Shown here piece after piece: positions 8,778 to 17,819 of a stretch of 64,000 nucleotides of DNA. The notes beneath the pieces are model-generated. The model searched no databases. It was not told where the DNA came from and saw only the letters and a list, made by a program, of their open reading frames with translations. Position 1 is the stretch's first letter. Each line of letters starts with the position of its first letter. The translations under genes were made by a program, and so were the position numbers. Source of the DNA: CAZSSM01 sp964609385 (lineage in GTDB: Bacteria > Planctomycetota > Planctomycetia > Isosphaerales > Isosphaeraceae); assembly GCA_964609385.1 (NCBI GenBank), contig CAZSSM010000003.1, positions 97,690 through 161,689 on the forward strand, read 5' to 3'.

Positions 8778-11423
8778 TCAGGCGGCGATTGCGGTCCGAC
8801 GACCTCGACGGAGGAGCGCCAGGCCGATGACCACGCCTCCGATTCCCAGCATCACGACCGTCGATGGCTCGGGGATCGCCGCCGCCTCCAGGAAGGTCAC
8901 CTCGACGCGATCCTCGAGGTAGGCGATCGCATAAAAGTCGGTAGCGTCCTGGCCTTCGAACAGGAGGGTGCCGAACTCGCCGATGACCTCGTCGGCGAAA
9001 AGGATCGAGGCGGTCTGGCCGATCGTCGGGAAGAAGTCGCCGAACCGGAGGATGTTGAGCGTGCCGGTCAGGGTTGCGGTCCCGTCGACGTCGAGCAAGT
9101 CGATCTCGATCCCTTCGAGGACCCCGCCCAGCTCGATCTCGAGGATCCCCGAATCGAGTTGCTCGAAATCGCCCGCGATTTCAAGCGTCCCCGGCGAGGC
9201 GCCCGGCGCGAGCAATCCGCCGTTGGTCAGCGTCGGGAGCTGGCCGAGCCCCTGGAGCATCCCGCCTTGGACTTCGATGTTGGCGGCGATCAACGTGCCA
9301 TCGACGATCGTCGTGCCGTCGATCTGGAAGTAGGTGCCCGTCCCGCCTTCGCCGACGGTCAAGGCGCTGCCGGTCCCGATCTCCAAAGCCCCCGAGTTGG
9401 TCAGATCGCTGTCGACCTCCATCGCGAACTCCTCGAGCAGTTGCAGCGAGCCCTCGTTGAGGCTGAGCATCGAGAGGATGTTGGCGTTCCCGCTGGCTGT
9501 GATCTGGGCGTCGGGACCGCTCATGATGATGTCGGCGCGGTTGGTCTCCAGTTCGACGTTCGAGCCCAGGAAGGCGAGGCGGCCATTGTTTACCTGATAG
9601 ACACCATCGGTCAGGACGGTGTTGTCTTCGGAGAGGTTGGTGAACCGTTGGCGGTTTGCAGCTCCACTGCTGACCAAGACGTTCATTCGGCCACCGGACT
9701 CGACTAACAGTGTGCCTTCGTTGGTGAAGGTGTCGTTGCTGTTGGCCTCGATGGCCAAGGTCTCACCATCACCGGCGCCCAGGGTGCCCTGGTTGACGAC
9801 CGTGTCGAAGTTACGGATCCGACCGTCACCTTGAATCGTATGCTCGGCGCCGTTGACGAAGTCCCCGCTGATCTGGACGTTGTTGCTGAGGTTCACCTGA
9901 CCGTTGCCCTGGAGTTGCAGGTTGTCATCCAAGGCCCGGAATCCGGCGGAGCCGACGTCGATCGTCCCATTGTTGGTGACGGTTCCTCCGAGGTTGAAGA
10001 GCGATCCACCGGCGTTCTTGCTCATCTGTCCTTCGTTGGTGACGTTCTTCAACGTGGCAAAGTTGCCGATGATGACCTCGCCGGTGCCCTCGGTAACGAT
10101 CGTCCCGCCCTCGACAACGGCCCCGCCCTGCGCGATGGTGAGCGTGCCGCCGTCGAGGGCGCCGATGACTCCGTCGGTATTGTCTAGGTTCATCTGACCA
10201 CCACCGGCAACCATCCGCAGGTCGCCCTCAGCGAGGATCTGGCCGTCGTTGTCGACGTCGATCCGCGTGATGATTCCCTCACCCCGGACGCGTAGATTCT
10301 GGTTCGTGTTGACCAAGGTGTCTTGGACGTTGTCACTGCGCTCGCTCTCGATGGTCCCGTTGTCGTTCTCGAAGGTGAGCGTGCCGTTGCCGCCGACGGT
10401 GACGCGACCTTCAATCTCAAGACCATCGCGAATGACGATGTTGCCGTTGTTGGTGAAGGTGCCGTTGCCCGAGAGGTCGCCGCGATCACCGACGAGCGTG
10501 CCGCCGGCCTCAATCTCCGCGCTCAGCAGGGTCCCATTACTTTCAAGCTGGACGATTCCTCCTTCGGTCTCAGCGGTCGTGCCACCGACATGGATGTTGT
10601 CCAAGCGGCCACTTTGGAGCCGGAACAGGCCGCCGTTAATCGACTCGGCCATCCCGCCGTTGACCTCAAAGCGATTGACGAACAGCTCGCCCCCGTTCGC
10701 GCTGAGCAAGCCGTCAGTGTTGTCCAGGGACGGATCGCCAGTGCCCGACCTCCCCAAGACCAGACGACCACGCTGATCGCCGCTGGCGATCGCCTGGATC
10801 ACCCCGCTGTTGGAACTACCGCTGAAGAAGCCTGTGATCAGGCCGCCAGGATCATTGCCCAATAGGGTCCCGTTGTTGTTGAGCACGGTGTTGCTGATCG
10901 TCGCGCTGCCGTTGATGATGCTGTTGTTAATCGACAGGATTGATTCGGTCCCGTTGCCGGTAATATCGACGCTGGAGTCCAAGGTCTCGATCAAACCCCC
11001 GTTGATGTTAAGGCGTTCGTCAAACCGAAAGTTGCTGAATTGTTGCATGCGGATCGACCCCCCGCTCATCGTGATCGCGGCACCCAGTCCATCAAAGATA
11101 ATGGATGCTGATTGTCCGCTTCCCGGGACACCGTTTCCCGGGTTGCCGATCATATCGAGCTGGCCGCCGCCGTTGACGTTGAGGCTGGCCGCAAGCGTTG
11201 TTTCCCGCTTGACAACGCGCCGACCACTGATGACCACGTTTGAAGCTGCACTATTGGGAACTTCCTGGTTGTCCCAGTTGGCGTTGTCCTCGAAGCGGCC
11301 CCCGTTGGGTCCGATGTAATTCTGGCCCGAGGCGTCTTCAATGCTCCAAGCCAACAAGACGAAGACGATCACGACAGCGCCGACACGTCCCGTCAATAGA
11401 GTCAATTTGTTTGCGATGTTCAT
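8778..11423 (-). CDS. secreted PEP-CTERM protein with autotransporter-like repeats
   Basis: This 881-residue protein begins 'MNIANKLTLLTGRVGAVVIV', a signal peptide ending near 'DASGQ', and finishes with a PEP-CTERM sorting signal: 'IPEPSTVVMLGIGGVVIGLA' followed by 'LLRRGRR'. The body is an extended series of short glycine/asparagine-rich beta repeats (patterns such as 'NNGTL', 'NGGLF', 'GGTLTIAQGG', 'VTNNGTIDVG'). These are like the beta-helix passenger domains of autotransporters and typical of planctomycete surface proteins. In PEP-CTERM systems an exosortase/EpsH-type enzyme cleaves at PEP and attaches the protein to the envelope; that enzyme is not in this window. I chose ATG 11423 because the frame further upstream is arginine-rich and not protein-like. 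A divergent ECF sigma gene follows upstream, so it may be a regulatory target. The role is probably structural or adhesive. Confidence 0.88.
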   Translation of the reverse strand: MNIANKLTLLTGRVGAVVIVFVLLAWSIEDASGQNYIGPNGGRFEDNANWDNQEVPNSAASNVVISGRRVVKRETTLAASLNVNGGGQLDMIGNPGNGVPGSGQSASIIFDGLGAAITMSGGSIRMQQFSNFRFDERLNINGGLIETLDSSVDITGNGTESILSINNSIINGSATISNTVLNNNGTLLGNDPGGLITGFFSGSSNSGVIQAIASGDQRGRLVLGRSGTGDPSLDNTDGLLSANGGELFVNRFEVNGGMAESINGGLFRLQSGRLDNIHVGGTTAETEGGIVQLESNGTLLSAEIEAGGTLVGDRGDLSGNGTFTNNGNIVIRDGLEIEGRVTVGGNGTLTFENDNGTIESERSDNVQDTLVNTNQNLRVRGEGIITRIDVDNDGQILAEGDLRMVAGGGQMNLDNTDGVIGALDGGTLTIAQGGAVVEGGTIVTEGTGEVIIGNFATLKNVTNEGQMSKNAGGSLFNLGGTVTNNGTIDVGSAGFRALDDNLQLQGNGQVNLSNNVQISGDFVNGAEHTIQGDGRIRNFDTVVNQGTLGAGDGETLAIEANSNDTFTNEGTLLVESGGRMNVLVSSGAANRQRFTNLSEDNTVLTDGVYQVNNGRLAFLGSNVELETNRADIIMSGPDAQITASGNANILSMLSLNEGSLQLLEEFAMEVDSDLTNSGALEIGTGSALTVGEGGTGTYFQIDGTTIVDGTLIAANIEVQGGMLQGLGQLPTLTNGGLLAPGASPGTLEIAGDFEQLDSGILEIELGGVLEGIEIDLLDVDGTATLTGTLNILRFGDFFPTIGQTASILFADEVIGEFGTLLFEGQDATDFYAIAYLEDRVEVTFLEAAAIPEPSTVVMLGIGGVVIGLALLRRGRRTAIAA

Positions 11424-11954
11424 GAGTCCGGTCCTGTTTCCGCGAGTCGTTGTGGTTCCATTGCGGAGGGAAACGTCGCGGGTCATCGGTGTCGTGACGA
11501 CCCGAAGGAGCGTTGTCCCTCGCGTGGCGATCCGCTCCTCGTGAGCAGAATCCCGGGATCGTGGGGAAACCTTACAGTGATCCTCCGATTTCTTCGGACG
11601 GGAATGCCCCAACGAACTTGTGTCGACATAGCAAGAGGAATCCGAACGCCCGTGAGGACGATCGACCCGGGATGAAGGGTCGAAAACGGGCGAACAACGC
11701 CGTATCTCATCCAAGCCCAACGGTTGTGGAGGGGCACGGGTCACGTTGGCGCGCGGTCGGCATACCTTCTTAAGAGGTATCGATCGGCCCGCTGAGGTTG
11801 GCATCACGCTGGCATCCAGCGACCTTTGGAGCGCTAGTCGTTAATAGTGCATATCGACACATCGACGAGACTCTCGACGTTGGCGTGGCGCGGTGCGATC
11901 TGGTTCAATAACATGGTCTCGGGCGATAGGCGCCCGGCCGGGAGACGCGACCGG
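11424..11954. other. divergent intergenic region between PEP-CTERM gene and ECF sigma gene
   Basis: About 530 bases separate the two divergent starts. Both gene promoters must lie here, but I see no convincing -35/-10 pair, repeat or structured RNA. Small frames in it are not protein-like. Confidence 0.5.
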
Positions 11955-12635
11955 ATGAGCGAAGCGAGCCCCCTTGAATTACCGAATGGGCCGGAACGAG
12001 ACCGGTCTCTGGGCCGGGTTTCGCCAACACAGACCCAAACTCAGACCAGTGTGAGCCTACTAGAGCGTCTTCGTCGCGAGTCATGGGACGAGTCGAGCTG
12101 GCAGATCCTCGCGCTCCATTACGGCGGCAAGATCCGGGCCTGGTGCCTCCAGCGCGGCCTGCAACCCAACGACGCCGACGATGTGGCCCAGGACGTCCTC
12201 TTGATCGTCGCGCGTCGGATCCGCGACTTCGACCGCCGCGGTCGGGGGAGCTTCCGTGCTTGGCTCCGGACGATCGCCTACCGGACCTGGTGCGACTATT
12301 TGGCTCGCGAGTCGCGCGGCGCGACCGGCACGGGCGACACTGGTGTGCATCGCGAACTCCACTCGGTGGCCGCACGCGACGACTTCCTCCAAGTCTTCTG
12401 CGACGAATGTGACCGCGAACTGCTCCAGATGGCTATGCGGCGGGTCCGGGACCGGGTCCAACCGCGGACCTGGGAGGCGTTCCGGCTGACTGCCCTGGAG
12501 GAAACCACGGGCGCCGAGGCGGCCCGACGTGTCGGGATCAGCGTCGCCTCCGTCTTCGTGGCTCGGCATCGTGTCCAAGCCTTGATCCGTCGCGAGATCG
12601 ACCGGCTCGACGACGAACTGGTCGCCCCCGCCTAA
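11955..12635 (+). CDS. ECF-type RNA polymerase sigma factor
   Basis: This 226-residue protein has sigma-70 region 2 ('LHYGGKIRAWCLQRG', 'DADDVAQDVLLIVARRI', 'GSFRAWLRTIAYRTWCDYL') and region 4 ('VQPRTWEAFRLTALEE', 'GAEAARRVGISVASVFVAR'), with no region 3, which defines the ECF class. I start it at ATG 11955 ('MSEASPLELP'), where GGGAGA lies about nine bases upstream; the frame is open back to 11847 but the extension is not conserved in character. Planctomycetes have many such sigma factors, often without a nearby anti-sigma factor. Here the downstream gene is a secreted FG-GAP protein 42 bases away and the divergent gene is a PEP-CTERM protein, so control of surface proteins is a reasonable inference. 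No anti-sigma gene is seen. Confidence 0.9.
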   Translation: MSEASPLELPNGPERDRSLGRVSPTQTQTQTSVSLLERLRRESWDESSWQILALHYGGKIRAWCLQRGLQPNDADDVAQDVLLIVARRIRDFDRRGRGSFRAWLRTIAYRTWCDYLARESRGATGTGDTGVHRELHSVAARDDFLQVFCDECDRELLQMAMRRVRDRVQPRTWEAFRLTALEETTGAEAARRVGISVASVFVARHRVQALIRREIDRLDDELVAPA

Positions 12636-12677
12636 TACAGATCCGATACGCGACACTCAATCGATCGGGATCGACCT

Positions 12678-13949
12678 ATGACGAAATCACGAGTAAATCC
12701 AACGACGCGATTCGGGCTCGTCCTCTTGATCCTCCAAGGGTTTTTCATCGTCAACATTCCTCACGCGATGGCCAGCGCATCGGTGATGGACACGACCGAC
12801 CGAGAGTTTTGGATCCGCCATACCATCGACAGGTCGTCCCAAGGCGCAGATGGAGTCCGCCTGGGCGACCTGCTTGGCGACGGTCGCCTGACGATCGCGA
12901 CCGGCTGGGAAGAGGGGGGGCAGGTTCGCTTAGCGTTGCATCCCGGTGTCAGGTCGGTCCACGACCCCTGGCTGAGCGTCACCGTCGGCGCGGTCCGGCA
13001 TGTCGAAGATGCCTGGCTGGTCGATCTTGATGGCGACGGCCGCGTCGAGATCATCAGCGCCGCCGAAGGGTCGACCCGCTCGTTGTTCGTCCATGAGCGT
13101 AGTGGTCCGGACTCGGAGTGGAATCAGGGAGGATCGTGGTCAACTCGACCCATTTCAGTAAGTGTTTCAACGCAGATGTGGATGTATGGGATCGCCGTCG
13201 ACCTGGATGGCGATGGAGCGGTCGAGTTGGTCGCCGCCGGCAAGGGACCCAACGCATCGCTAGGATGGTTTGGTCAAGATCGCGGTTCTTCCCTCGGTCG
13301 CTACGTACCGGTTCGTCCGGTCGGCTGGATCATGACGATCGCCGCCCACGACTTCGATGACGATGGCGACCCTGACCTCTTCTTCAGCGACCGCAAAGGA
13401 GACCGCCGTGGGGTCGGCTGGATGGAGAACCCCGGGCCGGATCGGCTGGCCGATCCAGACGCCTGGCGCGAGCACCGGCTGGGTGGTGAGGACTCCGAGG
13501 TCATGTTCGCCCGCTTGATTGATCTCAACGACGACGGCCGACTCGACGTACTCGCTGCGGCAAAACCACGCACAGTCCTCGGCTTCCTTCAGAGTGGTTC
13601 GGGTTGGCAGGCCTGGCGGCAGACGTTTCCCGACCGGTTCGGTACGGCCAAGGCGGTCGACGCCGCCGATCTCGACGGCGACGGGGACCTAGAAATAATC
13701 TTCACCTGCGAAGGGGCCACGGACGATCGCTCCGGGGTCGGACTGATTCCGCTCCGAGGACCTGTCAGCTCGCAGGATGTCTTCGATAACCGATCCGTCT
13801 CGGTCTCCGGACCGGAGGGAATCAAGTTTGATCGCATCGAGTTGGTCGATCTCGACGATGACGGCGACCTCGACATCCTCACCTGTGAGGAACGCACAAA
13901 CCTCGGGGTTATTTGGTATGAAAACCCCCGATTCTCGAACCCTAAGTAG
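12678..13949 (+). CDS. secreted FG-GAP/VCBS repeat protein
   Basis: This 423-residue protein has a signal peptide ('FGLVLLILQGFFIVNIPHAMA') and about six FG-GAP/VCBS repeats, each with a calcium-binding D-x-D-x-D-G loop: 'DLDGDGRVE', 'DLDGDGAVE', 'DFDDDGDPD', 'DLNDDGRLD', 'DLDGDGDLE' and 'DLDDDGDLD'. Such repeats fold into a seven-bladed beta-propeller, as in integrin alpha chains, and in planctomycetes are abundant in secreted proteins of unknown ligand. It lies 42 bases downstream of the ECF sigma gene on the same strand and is probably cotranscribed with it. No catalytic domain or C-terminal anchor is visible, so it is likely a binding protein rather than an enzyme. Confidence 0.85.
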   Translation: MTKSRVNPTTRFGLVLLILQGFFIVNIPHAMASASVMDTTDREFWIRHTIDRSSQGADGVRLGDLLGDGRLTIATGWEEGGQVRLALHPGVRSVHDPWLSVTVGAVRHVEDAWLVDLDGDGRVEIISAAEGSTRSLFVHERSGPDSEWNQGGSWSTRPISVSVSTQMWMYGIAVDLDGDGAVELVAAGKGPNASLGWFGQDRGSSLGRYVPVRPVGWIMTIAAHDFDDDGDPDLFFSDRKGDRRGVGWMENPGPDRLADPDAWREHRLGGEDSEVMFARLIDLNDDGRLDVLAAAKPRTVLGFLQSGSGWQAWRQTFPDRFGTAKAVDAADLDGDGDLEIIFTCEGATDDRSGVGLIPLRGPVSSQDVFDNRSVSVSGPEGIKFDRIELVDLDDDGDLDILTCEERTNLGVIWYENPRFSNPK

Positions 13950-14282
13950 TTTCTTGTAAAGATTGCAAGGCGGAGAACGAGAGCCACTCCTGATGACTCC
14001 ACATCCACGGTTTCTGATGACGGTTGGTCTCGCGGAATCGCTCCGGAAACGACGTGTTGACCGTCCGGCTGACCATGGAGCGGCGCAAACCTCCAACAAG
14101 CCCAGCACCATTCCGAAGACCAGACCAATCACCAGCCCGACGATCCGACCGGACTGACAGAGCTTGGAGACCGTCGCATAGTCAGGATGTACCGGATCGG
14201 CGATCCATGGCATCGTCGAATGTCCGATCAAGCCCGATTCGGGCAGGACAAACCCCAGAAGACCTCGCAACGGTCGCCTCAT
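13689..14282 (-). CDS. possible small membrane protein, uncertain
   Basis: An ATG at 14282 opens a 197-codon frame ('MRRPLRGLLGFVLPESG') with one convincing transmembrane segment, 'GRIVGLVIGLVFGMVLGLLE'. After about 110 codons the frame runs antisense through the 3' end of the FG-GAP gene and loses protein character, so any real product would be short or the gene is decayed. There is no good ribosome binding site. A second frame at 14182-14397 ('MVVFETQGQQVITELVGSVKG') overlaps it. I list it because the glycine-rich membrane helix is unlikely by chance, but the stretch 13950-14540 may be a gene remnant. Confidence 0.25.
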   Translation of the reverse strand: MRRPLRGLLGFVLPESGLIGHSTMPWIADPVHPDYATVSKLCQSGRIVGLVIGLVFGMVLGLLEVCAAPWSAGRSTRRFRSDSARPTVIRNRGCGVIRSGSRSPPCNLYKKLLRVRESGVFIPNNPEVCAFLTGEDVEVAVIVEIDQLDAIKLDSLRSGDRDGSVIEDILRADRSSERNQSDPGAIVRGPFAGEDYF

Positions 14283-14437
14283 AGCCGGCGTCTCTACTGA
14301 TGGTGATTCGAGCGAGCCAATCCGGATCGGTCTGGCCCTTGACGCTGCCGACCAGTTCGGTGATAACCTGCTGGCCCTGCGTCTCAAACACCACCATTGT
14401 GTATTATTGATCTTTTGTTGACTTGTTTGCAGATTGA

Positions 14438-14467
14438 CGCCGGAGGGAGGATCGATCTCCTCCGGCG
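14438..14467. terminator. strong hairpin 3' of the truncated PEP-CTERM gene
   Basis: CGCCGGAGG at 14438-14446 pairs with CCTCCGGCG at 14459-14467, and the stem continues inward past one bulged G around the central ATCGAT. It lies about 75 bases beyond the stop of the minus-strand remnant (14543) and so could end transcription from that side, including read-through from the oxidoreductase operon. It is GC-rich but lacks a clean U-tract. Confidence 0.4.
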
Positions 14468-14542
14468 GTTTCAGGATGTTCATCTCACGAATACCCTTGA
14501 GTTGAACAAAACAAGTCGTTGATACGATCGACCTCAACGAGC

Positions 14543-15046
14543 CTAGCGTCGGATAACCAGACCGGCAGCGCCCAGGACACCCAGGCCAAGCAGGGCGATC
14601 GAGGTAGGCTCGGGGACGGCGACGATCCGCCCGACCCCGTTGAACGAATAGGCCGGGTCGTCAATCACACCGCCCAAGGCGTCCTGGATGTAGTTGGAGA
14701 GGGCCTGCTGGTACGTGACTCCGACGCGGGTGAAGTCGATCCCATCCTCGATCCCGTTGCCGTTCCAGTCATAGCCATTATTGTCACCGAGCAGAAAGTC
14801 GATCGTGGCCAGGCCGATGGTGTCGTCGGCCTCACCGTCACCCCCACCGACGAACTCGCCGTTCTCAACGATTACGGTGCCGTCGTCGAGGATCAGGCTG
14901 ATGATCCCGTCGCCGTTGGGCAGGTCAGGGTTCCACTCGATGGAGAAGCCGGAGATCTGGGCGAAGCGGCCGGTATCGCTGTTGGCAGTGTCTTTGGCAC
15001 GCGAGACAGTGTTATGCTCACTGAGATAACAAAAATTCGGCCAAGA
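14543..15046 (-). pseudogene. 5'-truncated PEP-CTERM 5'-nucleotidase, C-terminal remnant
   Basis: On the minus strand a frame bounded upstream by a stop at 15047 and ending at TAG 14543 has no ATG or GTG in a plausible place, yet encodes clear protein. First comes 'FAQISGFSIEWNPDLPNGDG', then 'LILDDGTVIVENGEFV' and 'GLATIDFLLGDNNGYDW'. This is the pattern of the C-terminal substrate domain of 5'-nucleotidase/UshA-type enzymes (F-x-Q-V-S-G, then A-T-x-D-F-L, then G-D-G-Y). It ends in a PEP-CTERM anchor 'VPEPTSIALLGLGVLGAAGL' followed by VIRR. The N-terminal metallophosphatase domain, which should be several hundred residues, is missing; in its place, only 17 bases away, is the end of the molybdopterin oxidoreductase gene. 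This suggests deletion or insertion at the operon border. Confidence 0.75.
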
Positions 15047-15063
15047 TTAGATAAAGTCATGGT

Positions 15064-17742
15064 TCATGAGGAGGCATGTGGTCCGATATCTCGGCGCTGA
15101 AAGGAGAGAAACTGCGGGTCGGTCTTGTACCGGGACGGGCCGAGCCGTCGGAGGGTGCCTTTGCCAAGTTTGAACCGATAGCGGCTGCTGATCGGGTCAG
15201 GGACGCGGTGGATCAGGCTGTTTGCCGGATTTCCGGGGATCAGGAAGTACGTATACAGGACGCCGGGCATGACAGCCGGCGTGACCATGGCGATGGCGGT
15301 GATCGACGCGGAGGTCGTTCGGATGTGACCGTTGGCCTCGAGCCAGCCGAAGCCGAGCTGGTCGGGCCGGGTGGCGTGGAACCCACCGGTCTGGAACAGG
15401 ATGTCGTTGCTGGCCAGTTCAACTCGGTCGCCGCTCTCGACTTGGTACGCCTCGGCATCTTTGGGGTGGATCTCGACAAAGTTCTCGGGCCAACGCCGAT
15501 CGATGAACGGCTTGCGAGTCGCGTCGAAAGCCGACTGCCAGAACTCGTTGATCCGGCCAACGGTGACCCAGAATTCGCCAACCTCGTGATCAGGTTTGAT
15601 CCGCTCATAGAAGTCGGCAAATAGTTCCCATGGGCTCTGGATCATCAAGCCCTTGCCGCTGTGCGTGCTGAAGGCAGTCAGCCACTTCGCGTGGGTCGTG
15701 GGTCCCTCCGGTGTACCAAGTTGGAGCGTCGAGTCGTGCAATCGGGTGGTACCAACCAGTTCCCCGTCCACATAGCGGATCGGGCATTGGATACCGGTCG
15801 TTCCCATGCCTCGGAGCAGTTCGTGGGCCGAGACGCCATCGCGACGCGCCTTCCAGACCAGCGGGTAATAGTCGAGGATCCCACCACGGCTGAACCGCGC
15901 GGCTTCCTCGAAAACGTCGTTGTCGGTGGTCCAGTCATATCCTTCGAAGCCCATGACGCGGGCGAACTGGGCGATGGCCCACCAATCGGGCTTGGCCTGA
16001 CCCGGCGGGTCGGTGAACCGTCCATAAAGCCGGAGCCGACGCTCGCCGTTGCAGCGAGCTCCGTCATGCTCGCCCCAGCCGGCCGCCGGAAGCACGATGT
16101 CGGCCAGCTCGGTATTCAGCGGTTCGACCGGGTAGATATCGGAATCGACCAGGACCATCCCCCCCGAATCGACCCGTTGAATGAGGGTGGTGATGATCCG
16201 ATCGACGTCCGGATCCGTCACCTGATGCGGGTTGCCGACGGTCTGGGCGCGGATCGTCTCAGCGAGGGCTTGGCTGGCGGCCATAGCACCGGTCCAGGTG
16301 GTCCCGATCACCCAGGCGAACCGGACGCGACCCTGCTCGACCCAGCGGTCGAGGTCCAACTCGATCTTGCGACGACCGGGGAGTCGGCCCGGCGACTTGT
16401 CAATTGGGTAGGGCGCGGCGGCCATCCAACCACGCTGGTGTCCGCCCAAGCGACCGATGACACGTCCGGGGCGGTTGCCCGCGCCACAGAGGAATCCCAA
16501 TCCGGCTAAGCTGGCCGTGTTGGCGTAGTTGTTCGACCAGTAGTTGCCCTTCTCGAAGGCGAAGCTGGTCTTCGGTCGAGGCCCGCCAGCGCCAGTCAGT
16601 GATGCCGCGGCACGCTCGATCTGAGCACGAGGAATCCCCGTTTCGCGCTCGGCGAAATCGATCGAAGCCGGTTCGTAGTCGAGGAGCCAGGCTCGATAGT
16701 CGTCGAAACCCAGCGCACCGATCTTGCCCCACGTCGTCCGCCACTGCCAAGGGGTGTTACGGGTCCCCCGACCCATCCCCATGTCGATTTCCCAGGCGTT
16801 GGCGATGTGACGGTCGAGGAACTCCTGATCCTGCCAACCTCGCTCGAGGATCAGACGGGCCAAGGCCAGTTGCAGGAGCGTGTCGGTGCCTGGCCGAATT
16901 TGGAGGAACAGGCCCCCGTGGGCCTCGGCGTAGGCGACTCCGGCGGTCCGTCGAGGCAGGACCATGATCAGGGTCGCCTCGGGCCGCATCATCGCCTCGG
17001 TGAAGACAACCGTCTTGGTCTCGAACGGATCGGTCCCCGAGATGAAGAGGACCTCCGCGCTGGCCCAGTCCTCATAGGACGGGCCGAACGTCTTCAGGCC
17101 GGCGTCGTCGAGCCCCGGGGTGTCGCTGCCCATCGAGGGCTTGTCGTGCTGCGAGAAAGCTGGCGTCTTGATTGACTCGAAGGCGAGTTTGGTGATCGCG
17201 TAGGTGTTCTCGAAAAATTCATACGAATACGTCTTCATCGCCCAGGCCGATTCACCATGCTGGGCCAAGACATGCCGGCTGACCTCGGCCATGACTCGGA
17301 TGGCGGTCTCCCAATCGACGGGCTGGAGCCGACCACCGATTCGGATCTGGGGGTCGCGGAGCCGATCGCGCGTGGGTCGTTCAGGGTGATAGCTCTTTAG
17401 AGCGAGCGTTCCGCCACGGATCGAGTGATTGCCGCCAGGATTGACGACCTCGGCATCAACGTCAGGCACGATGACGACGTGGTGGTCACGGCCATCGATC
17501 CGAGTCAGGCTGTGCTGGTTGGGGCTGACCCAGTGGTCGTAAATGCCAGTCGGGAAGTCGACGCCAAACGCGTTGTCCGCCGCCAACGGTCCGCCTTCGG
17601 ACCCGACCGGCCAAGTATAGGCCTTGTAGCCACAACCGACGATGCAGTAGGCACAGGCGGTCGTGACGACCTGCGCGTCGGGTGGCGGAAGCGGGACGCG
17701 GTCGGTGTCGACGTCGAGTGTCTGAGGAGCAGTCGGCTTCAT
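15064..17742 (-). CDS. idrA: AioA/IdrA-type molybdopterin oxidoreductase, catalytic subunit
   Basis: This 892-residue DMSO-reductase-family enzyme has the N-terminal cluster motif C30-x2-C33-x3-C37 ('ACAYCIVGCGYKAY') with a serine (S107), not a fourth cysteine, at the right distance. That is the 3Fe-4S arrangement of arsenite oxidase AioA. It continues with 'YSYEFFENTYAITKLAF', 'HDKPSMGSD', 'VLFISGTDP' and 'GRLGGHQRGW', all of this branch, and binds bis-MGD. The residues matching in spacing the AioA arsenite site (His195, Glu203, Arg419, His423 in Alcaligenes, from memory) are H199, D207, R431 and H435, so the Glu appears to be Asp. There is no signal peptide; it would be exported with the Tat-bearing Rieske partner. 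The adjacent di-haem peroxidase gene is characteristic of iodate reductase (idr) clusters, hence the symbol, which is inference. Arsenite oxidase is the alternative. Confidence 0.8.
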   Translation of the reverse strand: MKPTAPQTLDVDTDRVPLPPPDAQVVTTACAYCIVGCGYKAYTWPVGSEGGPLAADNAFGVDFPTGIYDHWVSPNQHSLTRIDGRDHHVVIVPDVDAEVVNPGGNHSIRGGTLALKSYHPERPTRDRLRDPQIRIGGRLQPVDWETAIRVMAEVSRHVLAQHGESAWAMKTYSYEFFENTYAITKLAFESIKTPAFSQHDKPSMGSDTPGLDDAGLKTFGPSYEDWASAEVLFISGTDPFETKTVVFTEAMMRPEATLIMVLPRRTAGVAYAEAHGGLFLQIRPGTDTLLQLALARLILERGWQDQEFLDRHIANAWEIDMGMGRGTRNTPWQWRTTWGKIGALGFDDYRAWLLDYEPASIDFAERETGIPRAQIERAAASLTGAGGPRPKTSFAFEKGNYWSNNYANTASLAGLGFLCGAGNRPGRVIGRLGGHQRGWMAAAPYPIDKSPGRLPGRRKIELDLDRWVEQGRVRFAWVIGTTWTGAMAASQALAETIRAQTVGNPHQVTDPDVDRIITTLIQRVDSGGMVLVDSDIYPVEPLNTELADIVLPAAGWGEHDGARCNGERRLRLYGRFTDPPGQAKPDWWAIAQFARVMGFEGYDWTTDNDVFEEAARFSRGGILDYYPLVWKARRDGVSAHELLRGMGTTGIQCPIRYVDGELVGTTRLHDSTLQLGTPEGPTTHAKWLTAFSTHSGKGLMIQSPWELFADFYERIKPDHEVGEFWVTVGRINEFWQSAFDATRKPFIDRRWPENFVEIHPKDAEAYQVESGDRVELASNDILFQTGGFHATRPDQLGFGWLEANGHIRTTSASITAIAMVTPAVMPGVLYTYFLIPGNPANSLIHRVPDPISSRYRFKLGKGTLRRLGPSRYKTDPQFLSFQRRDIGPHASS

Positions 17743-17819
17743 GGGAGAAGATCGCCGATGAATTCGAGTACCGAAATGGACATGATTGATGTTGCTTCAA
17801 ATTAAAAATGACAAACAAA

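Noticed and set aside
8631..9707. Plus-strand frame of 358 codons
   Set aside because: Antisense to the PEP-CTERM gene; its composition is the mirror of the repeat region.
14519..15100. Plus-strand frame of 193 codons
   Set aside because: It is antisense to the PEP-CTERM 5'-nucleotidase remnant, whose protein signatures are clear; the plus-strand translation is acidic and lacks any motif.
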